DNA of 64,000 nt from Solemya velum gill symbiont (GTDB taxonomy: Bacteria > Pseudomonadota > Gammaproteobacteria > Chromatiales > Chromatiaceae): the NCBI RefSeq assembly GCF_000787395.1, contig NZ_JRAA01000001.1, positions 248,001 through 312,000 of the forward strand, read 5' to 3'. The translations under genes and the position numbers were made by a program. The notes beneath the pieces are model-generated. The model was not told the DNA's origin. It made no database searches and saw only the letters and a list, made by a program, of their open reading frames with translations. Numbering within the stretch: position 1 is the stretch's first letter; each line of letters opens with the position of its first letter. Shown here in pieces: positions 47,996 to 57,163 of the stretch.

Positions 47996-48556
47996 TTAAC
48001 ACTCAATCTCATGAAAGAATTGAATCGTCTCTTCGATATCATCATCGGAATGCAGGTCAAGGAAGAAGTGTCCGGTCCCTACGATAACTACGAGCCTAGT
48101 TCGATCACCGTCAACAAAGGTTTTAACCAAGCGATTAAGATCCGGCATGCGGTTGTCTTCGCTTGCAGCGATAAAAAGGATCGGTTTTTTGGTGCCCTTC
48201 ATCAGGTTAGGAAGTAGGCGTTCAGGTGAAACCCGATAATTGCTGACAAAAGAAGCAGCATTTGCCGTGGCCTGGGGACAAAAGATGAAGTTAGTATTTC
48301 CCTTCAGTACATCGCCTTTACCTGGGGCAAGTAGGAGGTCGGTCTGTTCCAGTATGCCGTTGAGCTCCTTTCCATAGCGAATCTTGTAACCAGCGGGGCT
48401 ACACATGCGGTGATCTGCAGTGCCTGGCTCCAATAAAACAATACCCTTGATGATTTCGTCATTGCTATTTGCAGCATAACGGGCAATTTCATTTCCGCCA
48501 TAAGAGTGTCCAAACAGGATCAGCTTTTTCGTACCTCTCTCCTTGAGCCATTTCAT
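47996..48556 (-). CDS. Alpha/beta hydrolase, N-terminally truncated
   Basis: 186-residue remainder of an alpha/beta hydrolase. The nucleophile elbow FGHSYGGN puts the serine at residue 18, only 17 residues from the start, whereas intact members have about 80-100 residues (including the oxyanion strand) before it. Downstream, KPILFIAASEDNRMPDL holds the acid-residue region and GTGHFFLDLH the catalytic histidine. The sequence just upstream on the same strand encodes instead the start of an acyl-CoA ligase in another frame, so a deletion or rearrangement near 48550 probably removed the N-terminus. Likely inactive. Confidence 0.75.
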   Translation of the reverse strand: MKWLKERGTKKLILFGHSYGGNEIARYAANSNDEIIKGIVLLEPGTADHRMCSPAGYKIRYGKELNGILEQTDLLLAPGKGDVLKGNTNFIFCPQATANAASFVSNYRVSPERLLPNLMKGTKKPILFIAASEDNRMPDLNRLVKTFVDGDRTRLVVIVGTGHFFLDLHSDDDIEETIQFFHEIEC

Positions 48557-48730
48557 CTATCTGTGTCGCGATTTCTGCGTATGTCATACGGCGCTGCAGG
48601 TGTATTGAGACCACGGCTTCATCCTTCGGAAAGCGTCTGGCTATGGCGTGAAAGTGTGTGCTGGAATGGTTTCTCCCAGCAGCGGTGTATTGCCACCGCG
48701 ATGAAAATAGCTTTTACCATAGGTCGTCAT
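48549..48730 (-). pseudogene. Remnant of an AMP-dependent acyl-CoA ligase N-terminus
   Basis: From ATG 48730 the minus strand reads TTYGKSYFHRGGNTPLLGET, then after a shift FHAIARRFPKDEAVVSIHLQ and RRMTYAEIATQIDEMAQGE. This is the N-terminal pattern of fatty-acyl-CoA ligases (PLLGETI, ARRFP-x-EA-VV, TYAE). The shift is explained by an extra AC in the CACACAC run near 48665. The gene is cut off where the alpha/beta hydrolase fragment begins. It starts seven bases after the porB stop, so an intact ligase once completed the 2-oxoacid oxidoreductase operon. Confidence 0.65.
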
Positions 48731-48736
48731 GACTGG

Positions 48737-49678
48737 TTATTTCTCCGCCTCGTCCTGTTCAATCTTCTCCCAGTAACTGTCTACCCGGGCCTGTATTTCG
48801 TCCAGCAGCTTTTCATTTCGCGTTGGTTCAAACAGGTGGCGAAAACGCCCCTGTAGTGAAAGGTAGTCTTCTACCGGAACACGTTTTCGCGGGACCTTGG
48901 TGTGCGTGACCTTGCCATCGATATATTCTTTCAATGGCCAAATGCCGCTCTTTAGCGCAAGCTGTCCGATATGGACGGTTTCCCTGGGGTCGAAGTCCCA
49001 GCCAGTCGGACAGGGGGAAAGGGCAATGATCATGCGCGGCCCCTTCATGCCTCGTAGTTTCTCTATTTTCTTGGCGAGGTCGAGCGGTTCGGCACCGATC
49101 ACGGTGGCAACGTAAGCCGGATTGTGCGCAGCCCAGATACTGAATAGGTCTTTCTTGTAGCCGCGAAACCCCGCAAACCCCCTGCTTGTTGCCGTTTTCG
49201 CGGCATGAGGTGTTGCCCCCGAGTACTGCTGTCCGGTATTGCCATAACCCTCGTTGTCATAGCAGACATAGATAAAGTCCAGGTTGCGCTCCATGGCTCC
49301 TGAAGTGGCAGAAAGCCCCATGCCGTAGGCTGCACCATCGCCGGTTAGAACCACGACTTCCAGGTCGTCATCCGTGGTGATGCGTTTCTGTTCCAGAAGA
49401 ATATCCAGGGCGTCGCGTATGCCCTGCGCGCCGGCGGGTGCCGATGCCATGGCCGTGTAGAGCCATGATCCCCTGAATGGTGTGAAAGGATAGACTGACA
49501 GCAGGGTCATACAACCGGCCGCATTGACAAAAACGGTTTTCTCACCAAGGATGTCGTAGATTCCGTTCAGTGCTTCCAGACCTCCGCAGCCCGCGCACAT
49601 TGGAGTGCCGGTCCCCAGTAGGTGAGTGGAAGGGAGGTCCCTGGTACTGCGAATCATCTTCTCGATTTTTTCGCTCAT
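48737..49678 (-). CDS. porB: 2-oxoacid:ferredoxin oxidoreductase beta subunit
   Basis: 313-residue thiamine-diphosphate-binding subunit of a pyruvate or branched 2-oxoacid:ferredoxin oxidoreductase. PMCAGCGGLEALNGIYDIL holds cluster-type cysteines, VVLTGDGAAYGMG with DNEGYGNTGQQYSG is the ThDP/magnesium motif (GDG...N), and the C-terminus is charged. Overlaps porA by four bases. The enzyme makes acyl-CoA, CO2 and reduced ferredoxin from a 2-oxoacid. Next to threonine ammonia-lyase, 2-oxobutyrate is a likely substrate (inference). Confidence 0.92.
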   Translation of the reverse strand: MSEKIEKMIRSTRDLPSTHLLGTGTPMCAGCGGLEALNGIYDILGEKTVFVNAAGCMTLLSVYPFTPFRGSWLYTAMASAPAGAQGIRDALDILLEQKRITTDDDLEVVVLTGDGAAYGMGLSATSGAMERNLDFIYVCYDNEGYGNTGQQYSGATPHAAKTATSRGFAGFRGYKKDLFSIWAAHNPAYVATVIGAEPLDLAKKIEKLRGMKGPRMIIALSPCPTGWDFDPRETVHIGQLALKSGIWPLKEYIDGKVTHTKVPRKRVPVEDYLSLQGRFRHLFEPTRNEKLLDEIQARVDSYWEKIEQDEAEK

Positions 49679-50946
49679 TGTGCCTCTCCCTTCTTATGTC
49701 CAGAGTTGTTATTGAGTTCATCTCTTTCGGCACGGGCAACTGCCTGAAGTTTCCGTATTTCGCGAAGCTCTTCCCGGGTGTAGAGCAGCCTCGGTGGTGG
49801 AGTCACGCCACTGCTGGCGGCCTGTTTAATCACTTCTGCAATTTCGAAGAACTCTTCGATTGCGATATCCCGCCCCCCGAGGGCGCCGATAAAACTGGCC
49901 AGAATCGGCTGTTTGCCGGACTGACCATAAAGTGCTGTGGCCAATTCGCTGTGCAAAACACCGCCCATGCCCATGGAGATATTCTGGTCAATTACGGCGA
50001 TGCCTTTCCTGTCGGCTAGTAGATGTTGCAGCTGACTTGCAGGAAATGGGCGAACCAGGCGCGGCCTGACAAGACCGATCGACCACCCGCACACACGTAA
50101 ACGATCAACCGCCTCTTTCGCCTTGGTAGCAAATGAGCCGAGCATGACGAAGAGATAATCGGCATCGTCGGCGCAGTAGCTCTCGACTGCCGAGTGGCTG
50201 CGACCAAAGCGTTGACCGAATTCTTCGGCTATCTCTTCATAGGCTGCGAGGCCATTCATGGCTGCCAGGTGAGTTTCATAACGGAAGTAGGAGTAGGGTC
50301 CTCCCCCAAGCACTGCCACGGCCTGGCTCTCTGGAGCGCTGGCGGAGAAATGGATGTTCTCCGGATCAAAGTTGCCGACAAACTCCCTCGCGCTCTCTTC
50401 ATCGGGGATGACGACAGGCTCACGAGTAAATGAGAGATAGAAACCATCCATGTTGACGATGACCGGCAGACGTACCCGCGCGTCTTCTCCGAGACGGTAG
50501 GCAATCAGGATGCTATCCAGGATTTCCTGGCAGCTGGCGCAATGAATCTGAAGAAAACCGCAGTCGCGTGCAGCAAAGATGTCGTTATGATCTGGTTCCA
50601 GGGTTATCGGCGAAGAGAGCCCACGCGAGACATTGACCAGAACGAATGGTGCTCGCCATCCTGACACCGTGTAAAGCATTTCCATGCCGTAAAGGAGACC
50701 TTGACTGGATGTTGCGCTGAATGTCCTTATGCCGGTAGCAGCTGCACTTCCTGCAGCAGTAATCATCGAATGTTCCGACTCCAATGTTACCAGTCGTCCG
50801 GGCATCTCCCCGTTGTCGATCCACTCGCTCAGGCTTTCAATAATCTCGGTCTGGGGAGTGATCGGAAAGGAAGGTATGTAATCAACATTTGCCAGTCTTG
50901 CACCCCAGGCAGCTGCAGCGTTTCCGGTTAACAGGGTACGCTTCAT
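49675..50946 (-). CDS. porA: 2-oxoacid:ferredoxin oxidoreductase alpha subunit
   Basis: 423-residue subunit contributing the pyrimidine side of ThDP and substrate binding. The N-terminus GNAAAAWGARLANVDYIPSF and ITPQTEIIESLSEWID, plus LESEHSMITAAGSAAATGIRT, are diagnostic of PorA-type domains; the C-terminal transketolase-like domain includes VIDQNISMGMGGVLHSEL. Coupled to porB and porG by four-base overlaps on both sides. Confidence 0.92.
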   Translation of the reverse strand: MKRTLLTGNAAAAWGARLANVDYIPSFPITPQTEIIESLSEWIDNGEMPGRLVTLESEHSMITAAGSAAATGIRTFSATSSQGLLYGMEMLYTVSGWRAPFVLVNVSRGLSSPITLEPDHNDIFAARDCGFLQIHCASCQEILDSILIAYRLGEDARVRLPVIVNMDGFYLSFTREPVVIPDEESAREFVGNFDPENIHFSASAPESQAVAVLGGGPYSYFRYETHLAAMNGLAAYEEIAEEFGQRFGRSHSAVESYCADDADYLFVMLGSFATKAKEAVDRLRVCGWSIGLVRPRLVRPFPASQLQHLLADRKGIAVIDQNISMGMGGVLHSELATALYGQSGKQPILASFIGALGGRDIAIEEFFEIAEVIKQAASSGVTPPPRLLYTREELREIRKLQAVARAERDELNNNSGHKKGEAQ

Positions 50947-51887
50947 TTCTGTTCTCCTTCCTGCGTTTCAGCTTCTAGTGCCTGTGCCTGCGCCTCGGGA
51001 ATTGCTTCAATAGCATGTGACGGACATTGTGCCACGCAGACAAGACATCCCTTGCAATGATCGTAATCGATAATTGGAAGACTCTCCTCGACCTCTATAG
51101 CGCCATCCGGACAATAGCTGCCACAAATCCACCAGCATTTTTTGCACAGGTCGTAGTCAATAATCGGACGCTGGGTTCGCCATAGCCCGGTTTTCACTTC
51201 AACACTGGTAGCGGGCGCATAGATGGCCGGTGCTGATGTACGTGCATCCTCAAAGGGTAAATCAATCCAGCCAGGCAATGCGTAACTGTCGGCGCTTGCA
51301 AGACCGCCCTCGGTAATCGCTCCTTCGTTATCTGCCATGGACTCATAGGCGGCAAGCGCGTTTTCAAGGTTCTTTTCGATAACGGTTGTTCCGAGTTCGG
51401 AGAGTTCCTCCCTGATCGCCTGTTCAAGTGCACGGTTGGAAATGACACCGGTAAGCCGTGCAGAGGCGCCGGTGCAGGTGGCACCGATATAGGGGAGTTC
51501 GGCACGTTCTGATACCTCTTCCTTGAGCGACAGGATAAGGACAGGGCATTCAAGGTTGAGGCGATGCCGCCACTCCGATTCCTCCTCGTTGCTGTTGATC
51601 AGCAGCAGGGTATGCGCGGTAATGCCTGCCATCACCCCGGCAGCAGGAACAGGTACAAGGCTGTCATCGGCAACAATGACCAGGTCTGGATTGAGGATGA
51701 TTCCGCGTTCGTTTATCGGCTTACTGTCAGCACGTACATAGGCAAAAATCGGTGCGCCGCGTCGCTCGGCCCCGTAGCGCGGTGCATCCTGGACTTCGTA
51801 ACCTTCAAGGAAGAAGGCAGTCCCGAGAATACGGCTGGCGGTTTTCATTCCCTGTCCGCCGCGGCCGTGAAAGCGAATACGATACAT
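50943..51887 (-). CDS. porG: 2-oxoacid:ferredoxin oxidoreductase fused gamma-delta subunit
   Basis: 314-residue fusion. Residues 1-185 are the CoA-binding gamma domain (IRFHGRGGQGMKTASRILG, QDAPRYGAERRGAPIFAYVR). Residues about 230-300 are a two-cluster ferredoxin delta domain (CKKCWWICGSYCPDGAI and CKGCLVCVAQCPSHAI). The acidic, Ala/Glu-rich tail follows. In many organisms gamma and delta are separate genes. First gene of the porGAB operon and the third component needed for a complete enzyme. Confidence 0.92.
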   Translation of the reverse strand: MYRIRFHGRGGQGMKTASRILGTAFFLEGYEVQDAPRYGAERRGAPIFAYVRADSKPINERGIILNPDLVIVADDSLVPVPAAGVMAGITAHTLLLINSNEEESEWRHRLNLECPVLILSLKEEVSERAELPYIGATCTGASARLTGVISNRALEQAIREELSELGTTVIEKNLENALAAYESMADNEGAITEGGLASADSYALPGWIDLPFEDARTSAPAIYAPATSVEVKTGLWRTQRPIIDYDLCKKCWWICGSYCPDGAIEVEESLPIIDYDHCKGCLVCVAQCPSHAIEAIPEAQAQALEAETQEGEQK

Positions 51888-51934
51888 GCCGTTTGCTCCG
51901 TGCTAGCACTTGCTTACGTGAGTGATGACCTGTT

Positions 51935-53068
51935 TCATACCCAGTGCCCCGAAGTGGAAAAGAGAGAGAATCGCCGGAAACTCATGGCACGTTCTATCCG
52001 CTGTAATGCAATTTCCATGGATGCAGTCCGTGGCAGAATCTGCTGCTCCACAGACGCTTTTAGTACCAGCTCGGTATTACGCCGAAGCTTTTCCTCAATT
52101 GCATCCATCGCACTGGATTGACCTGCGCAATGGTACTCCATTGCCGCACAAATCACCCCGCCGGCATTGGCGATAAAGTCGGGAATGCAGAGTACTCCCT
52201 TTTCATGCAGGTACTTTTCAGCACCGGCAGTGAAGGGAATGTTGGCGCCTTCAACGACGAGTTTGGTATTAAGCCGATTTACATTCTCCTCGTTGACGAC
52301 ATCAGGTCGGGCAGCCGGAATCCAGATGTCGCACTCGACATCGATTACTGCATCTCGATCGATATGTTCGGCATCTTCATAGGCTGTCACGCTGCCACCT
52401 GACTCCTTTATTTTCACAAGGCTGCCGACATCCAGACCGCCGGGATTGTGGATGGCTCCCCTGGAATCGGCTACTGCGACCAGCACGGCGCCCTTGGCAG
52501 AGAGGAAACGTGCGATATGTTTTCCCACTGCGCCAAATCCCTGCACAACAAAACGCGCACTCTCTTTTTCGAAGTCACAGTAGTCCAGCGCAACATCGAC
52601 AACATGGCTGAGCCCGAAACCGGTTGCGCCGATTTCATCGAGAGGTATGCCGCCGATTTCTCTTGGTAAGCCGACAACCCTGTCTACCTCATCTCTTATC
52701 CATGCCATGCACTCTTCGTCTGTTCCCATGTCGGGTGCAAAGATGTAGCTCTCCTCGTTGCGCAGTGCCTGTGCAAGGCCGCGCATCAGCTTCTCCTTTT
52801 TCCCCTTGTCCATCCTGGGATCACCATAGATCACGATCTTGCCACCACCATGGGGCAAACCCGCTGCTGCGTTCTTGAAGGTCATTGCCCTTGCCAGACG
52901 GAAGCACTCCTCCGTGGAGACGTCCGGAGCAATGCGGATCCCCCCGATTGAGGGTCCCTTGGCGACATTATCTATCACCAGGATTGCTTTAAGATCAATG
53001 GACGGTTCATGCACATGGATGACCTTGAGTGGCCCGAGTTTGTCTGATAAGTCAAAAATCCCCGTCAT
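51935..53068 (-). CDS. Glu/Leu/Phe/Val-family amino-acid dehydrogenase
   Basis: 377-residue NAD(P)-dependent enzyme that deaminates an amino acid to its 2-oxoacid. The substrate domain contains TFKNAAAGLPHGGGKIVIYG, whose GGGK catalytic-lysine context is closer to leucine/phenylalanine dehydrogenases than to classic GdhA. The Rossmann domain has FVVQGFGAVGKHIARFLSAKG, and SGHWV ends the chain. ATG 53068 with GGAG six bases before it is preferred; ATG 53080 is possible, and the longer frame to 53200 overlaps the divergent gene. It supplies 2-oxoacids for the adjacent oxidoreductase (inference). Confidence 0.9.
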   Translation of the reverse strand: MTGIFDLSDKLGPLKVIHVHEPSIDLKAILVIDNVAKGPSIGGIRIAPDVSTEECFRLARAMTFKNAAAGLPHGGGKIVIYGDPRMDKGKKEKLMRGLAQALRNEESYIFAPDMGTDEECMAWIRDEVDRVVGLPREIGGIPLDEIGATGFGLSHVVDVALDYCDFEKESARFVVQGFGAVGKHIARFLSAKGAVLVAVADSRGAIHNPGGLDVGSLVKIKESGGSVTAYEDAEHIDRDAVIDVECDIWIPAARPDVVNEENVNRLNTKLVVEGANIPFTAGAEKYLHEKGVLCIPDFIANAGGVICAAMEYHCAGQSSAMDAIEEKLRRNTELVLKASVEQQILPRTASMEIALQRIERAMSFRRFSLFSTSGHWV

Positions 53069-53190
53069 TGCCTGCTCCATTGCGTCTTGTATTAAATGCT
53101 GATGATAAATATAAACTCCTCTAATATAAAAATAGTCGAAAAAGGCCATTCCAGGTGAATATGTATAATTAAACAAGGCGGTGAAGAGAG

Positions 53191-54408
53191 ATGATTGCAT
53201 TTGCTGATATCAGGGAGGCGCAGGATAGAATCCGGGATTTTATCTATAAGACCCCGTGCGCTCATTCAGAGACACTGAGTCACCTCACCGGGTGCAATCT
53301 CTATCTCAAGCTGGAGAACCTGCAGATGACAGGCTCGTTCAAGGAACGCGGCTCACTCAACAAGATTCTGCAGTTGAATAAACAACAGAAGGCCGTCGGT
53401 GTGATAACCGCTTCTGCCGGCAATCATGCCCAGGGTGTGGCACACGCTGCAGGATTATGCGGTATCCGTGCCGTTATCGTGATGCCGGAGACGACCCCGT
53501 TGGCAAAGATCCAGGGAACCAGTCAGCTTGGCGCTGAGATTGAGCTATACGGCAGTAGTTATGACGAAGCCTATGAGAAGGCGTGCGAACTGCAGCAGTG
53601 CCATGGATACACATTTATTCACGCCTTTGATGATCCAGCAGTGATTGCCGGGCAGGGCACCATTGGCCTGGAATTGGTCGAGCAGGTGCCTGACATTGAT
53701 GCGGTCGTTGTTCCTGTCGGGGGCGGTGGATTGATTTCTGGAATCGCATTGGCTGTCAAGGAGAGTCATCCAGATATCGATATCATCGGGGTAGAGGCCG
53801 AACGCCTGCCTGCCATGCAGCAGTGTGTTACGTCTGGCCGGGTCATCCCGTTGCGGACTGCAAACACGATTGCTGACGGCATCTCCGTCGCCAGGGTAGG
53901 GGAGCACACTCTACCGATTGTTTCGAAACTGGTTTCACAAATTGTTACGGTCAGCGAAGAGGAGATCGCAGCTGCGATCATGACACTGCTAGAAAGGGAA
54001 AAGAGTCTTGCAGAGGGAGCCGGAGCCGTCGGCGTTGCAGCGATGCTGCAGCATCGCATGTCATCACTAAAAGGTAAAACAGTGGTTGTTGTAGTCAGTG
54101 GGGGAAATATCGATATGACCCTGCTAGCACGTATTATTGATCGAGGGCTTGAGAATGACGGCAGGGTTTCCTATGTCACCGTGGTTGTTCCAGACAAGCC
54201 CGGCAGTATTGCGATACTTGCCACGCTAGCAGCAAGGCATGGCGCCAATATTCTTCATATCACGCAGAACCGTCACGCCAGTGAGGTCGGATTGGAAGAG
54301 AGCGAGGTAGAGCTGACACTGGAGACGAAAGGGCATAATCACGTTAATGAGATCATCGCAGAGCTCAAGAAAAACGGGATCAGCGTCAAGTCGAATAATC
54401 TGGACTGA
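53191..54408 (+). CDS. ilvA: Threonine ammonia-lyase with C-terminal ACT domain
   Basis: 405-residue PLP enzyme converting threonine (or serine) to 2-oxobutyrate (or pyruvate) and ammonia. The PLP lysine lies in [15 protein letters not shown], the phosphate-binding glycine loop is [12 protein letters not shown], and the C-terminal ACT-type regulatory domain (residues about 330-405) contains [21 protein letters not shown] single ACT unit and 405-residue length resemble the catabolic/short IlvA type. Divergent from the dehydrogenase gene with about 120 bases between likely starts. Its product feeds the 2-oxoacid:ferredoxin oxidoreductase next door. Confidence 0.94.
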   Translation: MIAFADIREAQDRIRDFIYKTPCAHSETLSHLTGCNLYLKLENLQMTGSFKERGSLNKILQLNKQQKAVGVITASAGNHAQGVAHAAGLCGIRAVIVMPETTPLAKIQGTSQLGAEIELYGSSYDEAYEKACELQQCHGYTFIHAFDDPAVIAGQGTIGLELVEQVPDIDAVVVPVGGGGLISGIALAVKESHPDIDIIGVEAERLPAMQQCVTSGRVIPLRTANTIADGISVARVGEHTLPIVSKLVSQIVTVSEEEIAAAIMTLLEREKSLAEGAGAVGVAAMLQHRMSSLKGKTVVVVVSGGNIDMTLLARIIDRGLENDGRVSYVTVVVPDKPGSIAILATLAARHGANILHITQNRHASEVGLEESEVELTLETKGHNHVNEIIAELKKNGISVKSNNLD

Positions 54409-54465
54409 TCCGTCACTAGCCCTGTCTACTCGCTAGCAGATTCTTGTGTCCCCTAGCTGCTTGCG

Positions 54466-56658
54466 TCAATCAGGATGTGGTACCACTGTCTTCAACTCGT
54501 TGGCCAGCAGGTTCCGAAAAAGCCATTCTTCGGCATTTTTTGGCTGCCATAGTCCCATCATCTCCAGGTAGGGACGCAAGTATGCAGGGACGCTCAGGGT
54601 GAACAGGGCGCGTAACAGGGCTGGCACCAGCAGGCGTTTCGAACGTTTTTTGTGTTTTAGCCTTTTCAGTGCTCCGCCCAATGCCTGTTCCGCTTCAGTG
54701 AAATCAGTACCAAAGGGGAACTTAGGGAACAAGCCTTCGTCCTTGTGTGCCGCAATCACCTTGAGCACACGTTCCGGATAATTGTCTACAAACTGTGTCG
54801 GGATCTCATAGTCCTCGCGCAATTTGCCTGCAGCCTTGGCCTGTTTCATCAATTGCGGCTGGAACCGCGAATCGGCAATCTTCAACAACTCCTCGATGAT
54901 CTCCGAGTCGGTCTTGCCCTGCAGTTCGGCGATGCCGTACTCAGTAACCACGATGTCCCGCAGATGGCGCGGAATGGTCGTGTGGCCATAGTTCCAGACG
55001 ATATTGGAAAGCACCGTGGCCCCTACTTCACGGGCTGCTCGAAGGTTGAGGATCGAGCGACCATCCGGCAATTCATGGGCCATAACCACGAAATTGAATT
55101 GTCCTCCGACACCGCTGACCACGCGTCCATCCTCAAGGCCATCGGAAACTGCAGCTCCCGACAAGGTGGCCAACATGCAGGTATTGACGAAGCGCGCATT
55201 TTTACGCTGCAAGCGGTCGATCTCCTCATGCCCGTACAGTTGGTTAACGCGACGGACGCTACGCATGTTGAACAAGCGTCGCTCTTTCGGCGGCAATGCG
55301 GACAAGGCCTCATAGAAGCTGTTGGGGCCGAGAAAAAATCCACCGTGCACCACAGCGCCCCTTAGCAAACGCTCACCCAGGCAGTCAGCCATAATACGCG
55401 CCCTTGAATCCGCATCTCTCAGGTCGGAAGATATAGACTCCCCCGACAACATGTGGATGCAGCCTTTACTATAGGTAAGCCCTTCGCGCAATATGCCGTA
55501 GTGCTGCAGATAATCGAAGTCTTCCCGAGTCAGGTTGCTATGCACCGCTTTACGCTCCAGCAACAATTCCAGCGTGCGAGGAGTTACCTGGTGGTCTATC
55601 AATTCTTCATTGAGCAGTCGCTGCAGCGGCAGGTCGTCGAAAACGATGCGTTTGAGAACTCCAGCTTTATAAAGGTGATAAAAACCGTCCACCACCATTT
55701 CACTGCCGCCAAATATTCCCTTTTCAAAGGGTCCGGTGTCGCCGCCGACCCGCCTGATCAAATCTCCAAAATTTTTCTCGGCACCCAGCTCCTGCAACAA
55801 GGCCCGGTAGCGCTCGTTCTGGTTATGTCGCAATAGCAGTGCGTAGACAAAGGCATCACCGAGGGCGCCAATACCCACCTGCAGTTCACCATCATCATGA
55901 ATCAGCGCGGACACCCAAAGACCGATTAGATATTCGCGATCGGGAATGGATAGTTTAGGCGTGCCGAAGGGGCTGAAGTAGCAATCAGTGTTATCCAGAA
56001 TGTAATCGAAGGTCACAGCAGGCACTTCGGCATCACCGTACATATAGGGCAGCTTCGGGTTGATCTGGCCGATCGCCGCATAGGGTGTACCGTCGCTCTG
56101 TTGACGCTCATGCATTTTGGCCACAAGGTCAAGTGACACGTCCGGATTACAGCTGGCGCTTACCATATTACTCCCTGGCGTTTCGTCAGGTACCAACAGC
56201 TGGGCCGATACATTGGCACCGCGATTCATCAAATCGCGCACCACGTGCGTATAGTTGCTGCTAATGTATTCCTGCTGGATCCTGGGGTGGTGCAGGTATT
56301 TTCCGGGTGGAAAATAAAATTCGATCACCCGGACGTTTTCCGGCAAACGGTTGGCCATTCGATCGAGCTCATAGTCGAGATCCGGGTAGTCACTGAAAAT
56401 CCGATCGACAAACAGCTCCAGAAAACGATTCTCCAGTAGGCTGTTTCCCTTGGGGCGTTCCAGGGTAAGCGCGGTCAAAATCGTCAACTTCAATTCAGGG
56501 TCGTTTTTTGCACGCTGATAAAAGGCATTGATCACGTGATTGGCTTTGCCGGCCGCCAGAGGGGTTGCCAGGCGTATGTCGTTACCAACACGTTCAATCA
56601 CCAATTGAATCAGTTGCCCGACATCGTGCAAAATTAGCGGTTGGGTTTGTTCGGACAT
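54466..56658 (-). CDS. Acetyl-CoA hydrolase/transferase family protein
   Basis: 730-residue member of the CoA-hydrolase/CoA-transferase family (COG0427 type), larger than the 430-550 residues of SucC/Cat1-like enzymes. The C-terminal two-thirds contain the usual elements: YSKGCIHMLSGESISS, GAVVHGGFFLGPNSFYEAL, VSGVGGQFNFVVMAHELPDG and VWNYGHTTIPRHLRDIVVTEYGIAEL. The extra N-terminal region resembles the enlarged family seen in several gammaproteobacteria. In this island it could release or exchange CoA from the acyl-CoA made by the oxidoreductase. It ends 58 bases from the threonine ammonia-lyase stop and is convergent with it. Confidence 0.9.
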   Translation of the reverse strand: MSEQTQPLILHDVGQLIQLVIERVGNDIRLATPLAAGKANHVINAFYQRAKNDPELKLTILTALTLERPKGNSLLENRFLELFVDRIFSDYPDLDYELDRMANRLPENVRVIEFYFPPGKYLHHPRIQQEYISSNYTHVVRDLMNRGANVSAQLLVPDETPGSNMVSASCNPDVSLDLVAKMHERQQSDGTPYAAIGQINPKLPYMYGDAEVPAVTFDYILDNTDCYFSPFGTPKLSIPDREYLIGLWVSALIHDDGELQVGIGALGDAFVYALLLRHNQNERYRALLQELGAEKNFGDLIRRVGGDTGPFEKGIFGGSEMVVDGFYHLYKAGVLKRIVFDDLPLQRLLNEELIDHQVTPRTLELLLERKAVHSNLTREDFDYLQHYGILREGLTYSKGCIHMLSGESISSDLRDADSRARIMADCLGERLLRGAVVHGGFFLGPNSFYEALSALPPKERRLFNMRSVRRVNQLYGHEEIDRLQRKNARFVNTCMLATLSGAAVSDGLEDGRVVSGVGGQFNFVVMAHELPDGRSILNLRAAREVGATVLSNIVWNYGHTTIPRHLRDIVVTEYGIAELQGKTDSEIIEELLKIADSRFQPQLMKQAKAAGKLREDYEIPTQFVDNYPERVLKVIAAHKDEGLFPKFPFGTDFTEAEQALGGALKRLKHKKRSKRLLVPALLRALFTLSVPAYLRPYLEMMGLWQPKNAEEWLFRNLLANELKTVVPHPD

Positions 56659-56731
56659 TATTCCCTTGCCTCCTACTTTAAATTTAGCAGATCCTTGAAA
56701 GTCGATCGGGATACAGATCAGCTATTCTTAA

Positions 56732-56860
56732 GATAAGGACATAGAAACCATCAACGCAGACAAAACCACCGAAAACGAATCGCGTCTGCTGACTTTGATC
56801 TGGACGCTGGCAGCTGAATTGCACGTCGGACGCAGCCTGCCTTCCCCATCATTAACTTGA
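56732..56860 (+). other. Short start-less reading frame, possible carrier-protein remnant
   Basis: An open stretch without a start codon reads ETINADKTTENESRLLTLIW then TLAAELHVGRSLPSPSLT. The LLxLIWxLAxELHxGR pattern is reminiscent of the N-terminus of acyl-carrier-type domains, and then it is cut off by a stop. It may be debris of a lost gene. The rest of the 844-bp gap from 56659 to 57502 holds the palindrome and small ORF listed below; no other gene is seen. Confidence 0.25.
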
Positions 56861-57131
56861 ATACAAGACTATAAAGGCTCCAGGCGGTGATTCAGCACGG
56901 TGTGGTGACTTTAATAACGTAGACTGCAAATTTAAGGATGGGTCTCGCGGATCGTTAAGTTTATGTAAGGCAGTCGTAGCTAAAACTATAGGATCATCTA
57001 GGCCTGAACTATCAGATTCACCTGTGAAGATTTCGCCAAATCAAAACGATTCAAATCTCCCCTCATTAGAACGACCAATTTCTCCGAATACAAAGAAACG
57101 ATAAGAGAAATGCTTCTTATTGTCGGGTGCG

Positions 57132-57161
57132 AATGACCGCTTTGGGTCGGAAGCGGTCATT
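57132..57161. repeat. 30-bp palindromic repeat, copy 2
   Basis: AATGACCGCT...AGCGGTCATT with perfect 11-base arms. Paired with the copy at 47939-47968, it brackets the amino-acid oxidation island. Confidence 0.75.
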
Positions 57162-57163
57162 AA

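Noticed and set aside
54745-55365. 206-residue plus-strand ORF
   Set aside because: Antisense to the CoA hydrolase/transferase gene.
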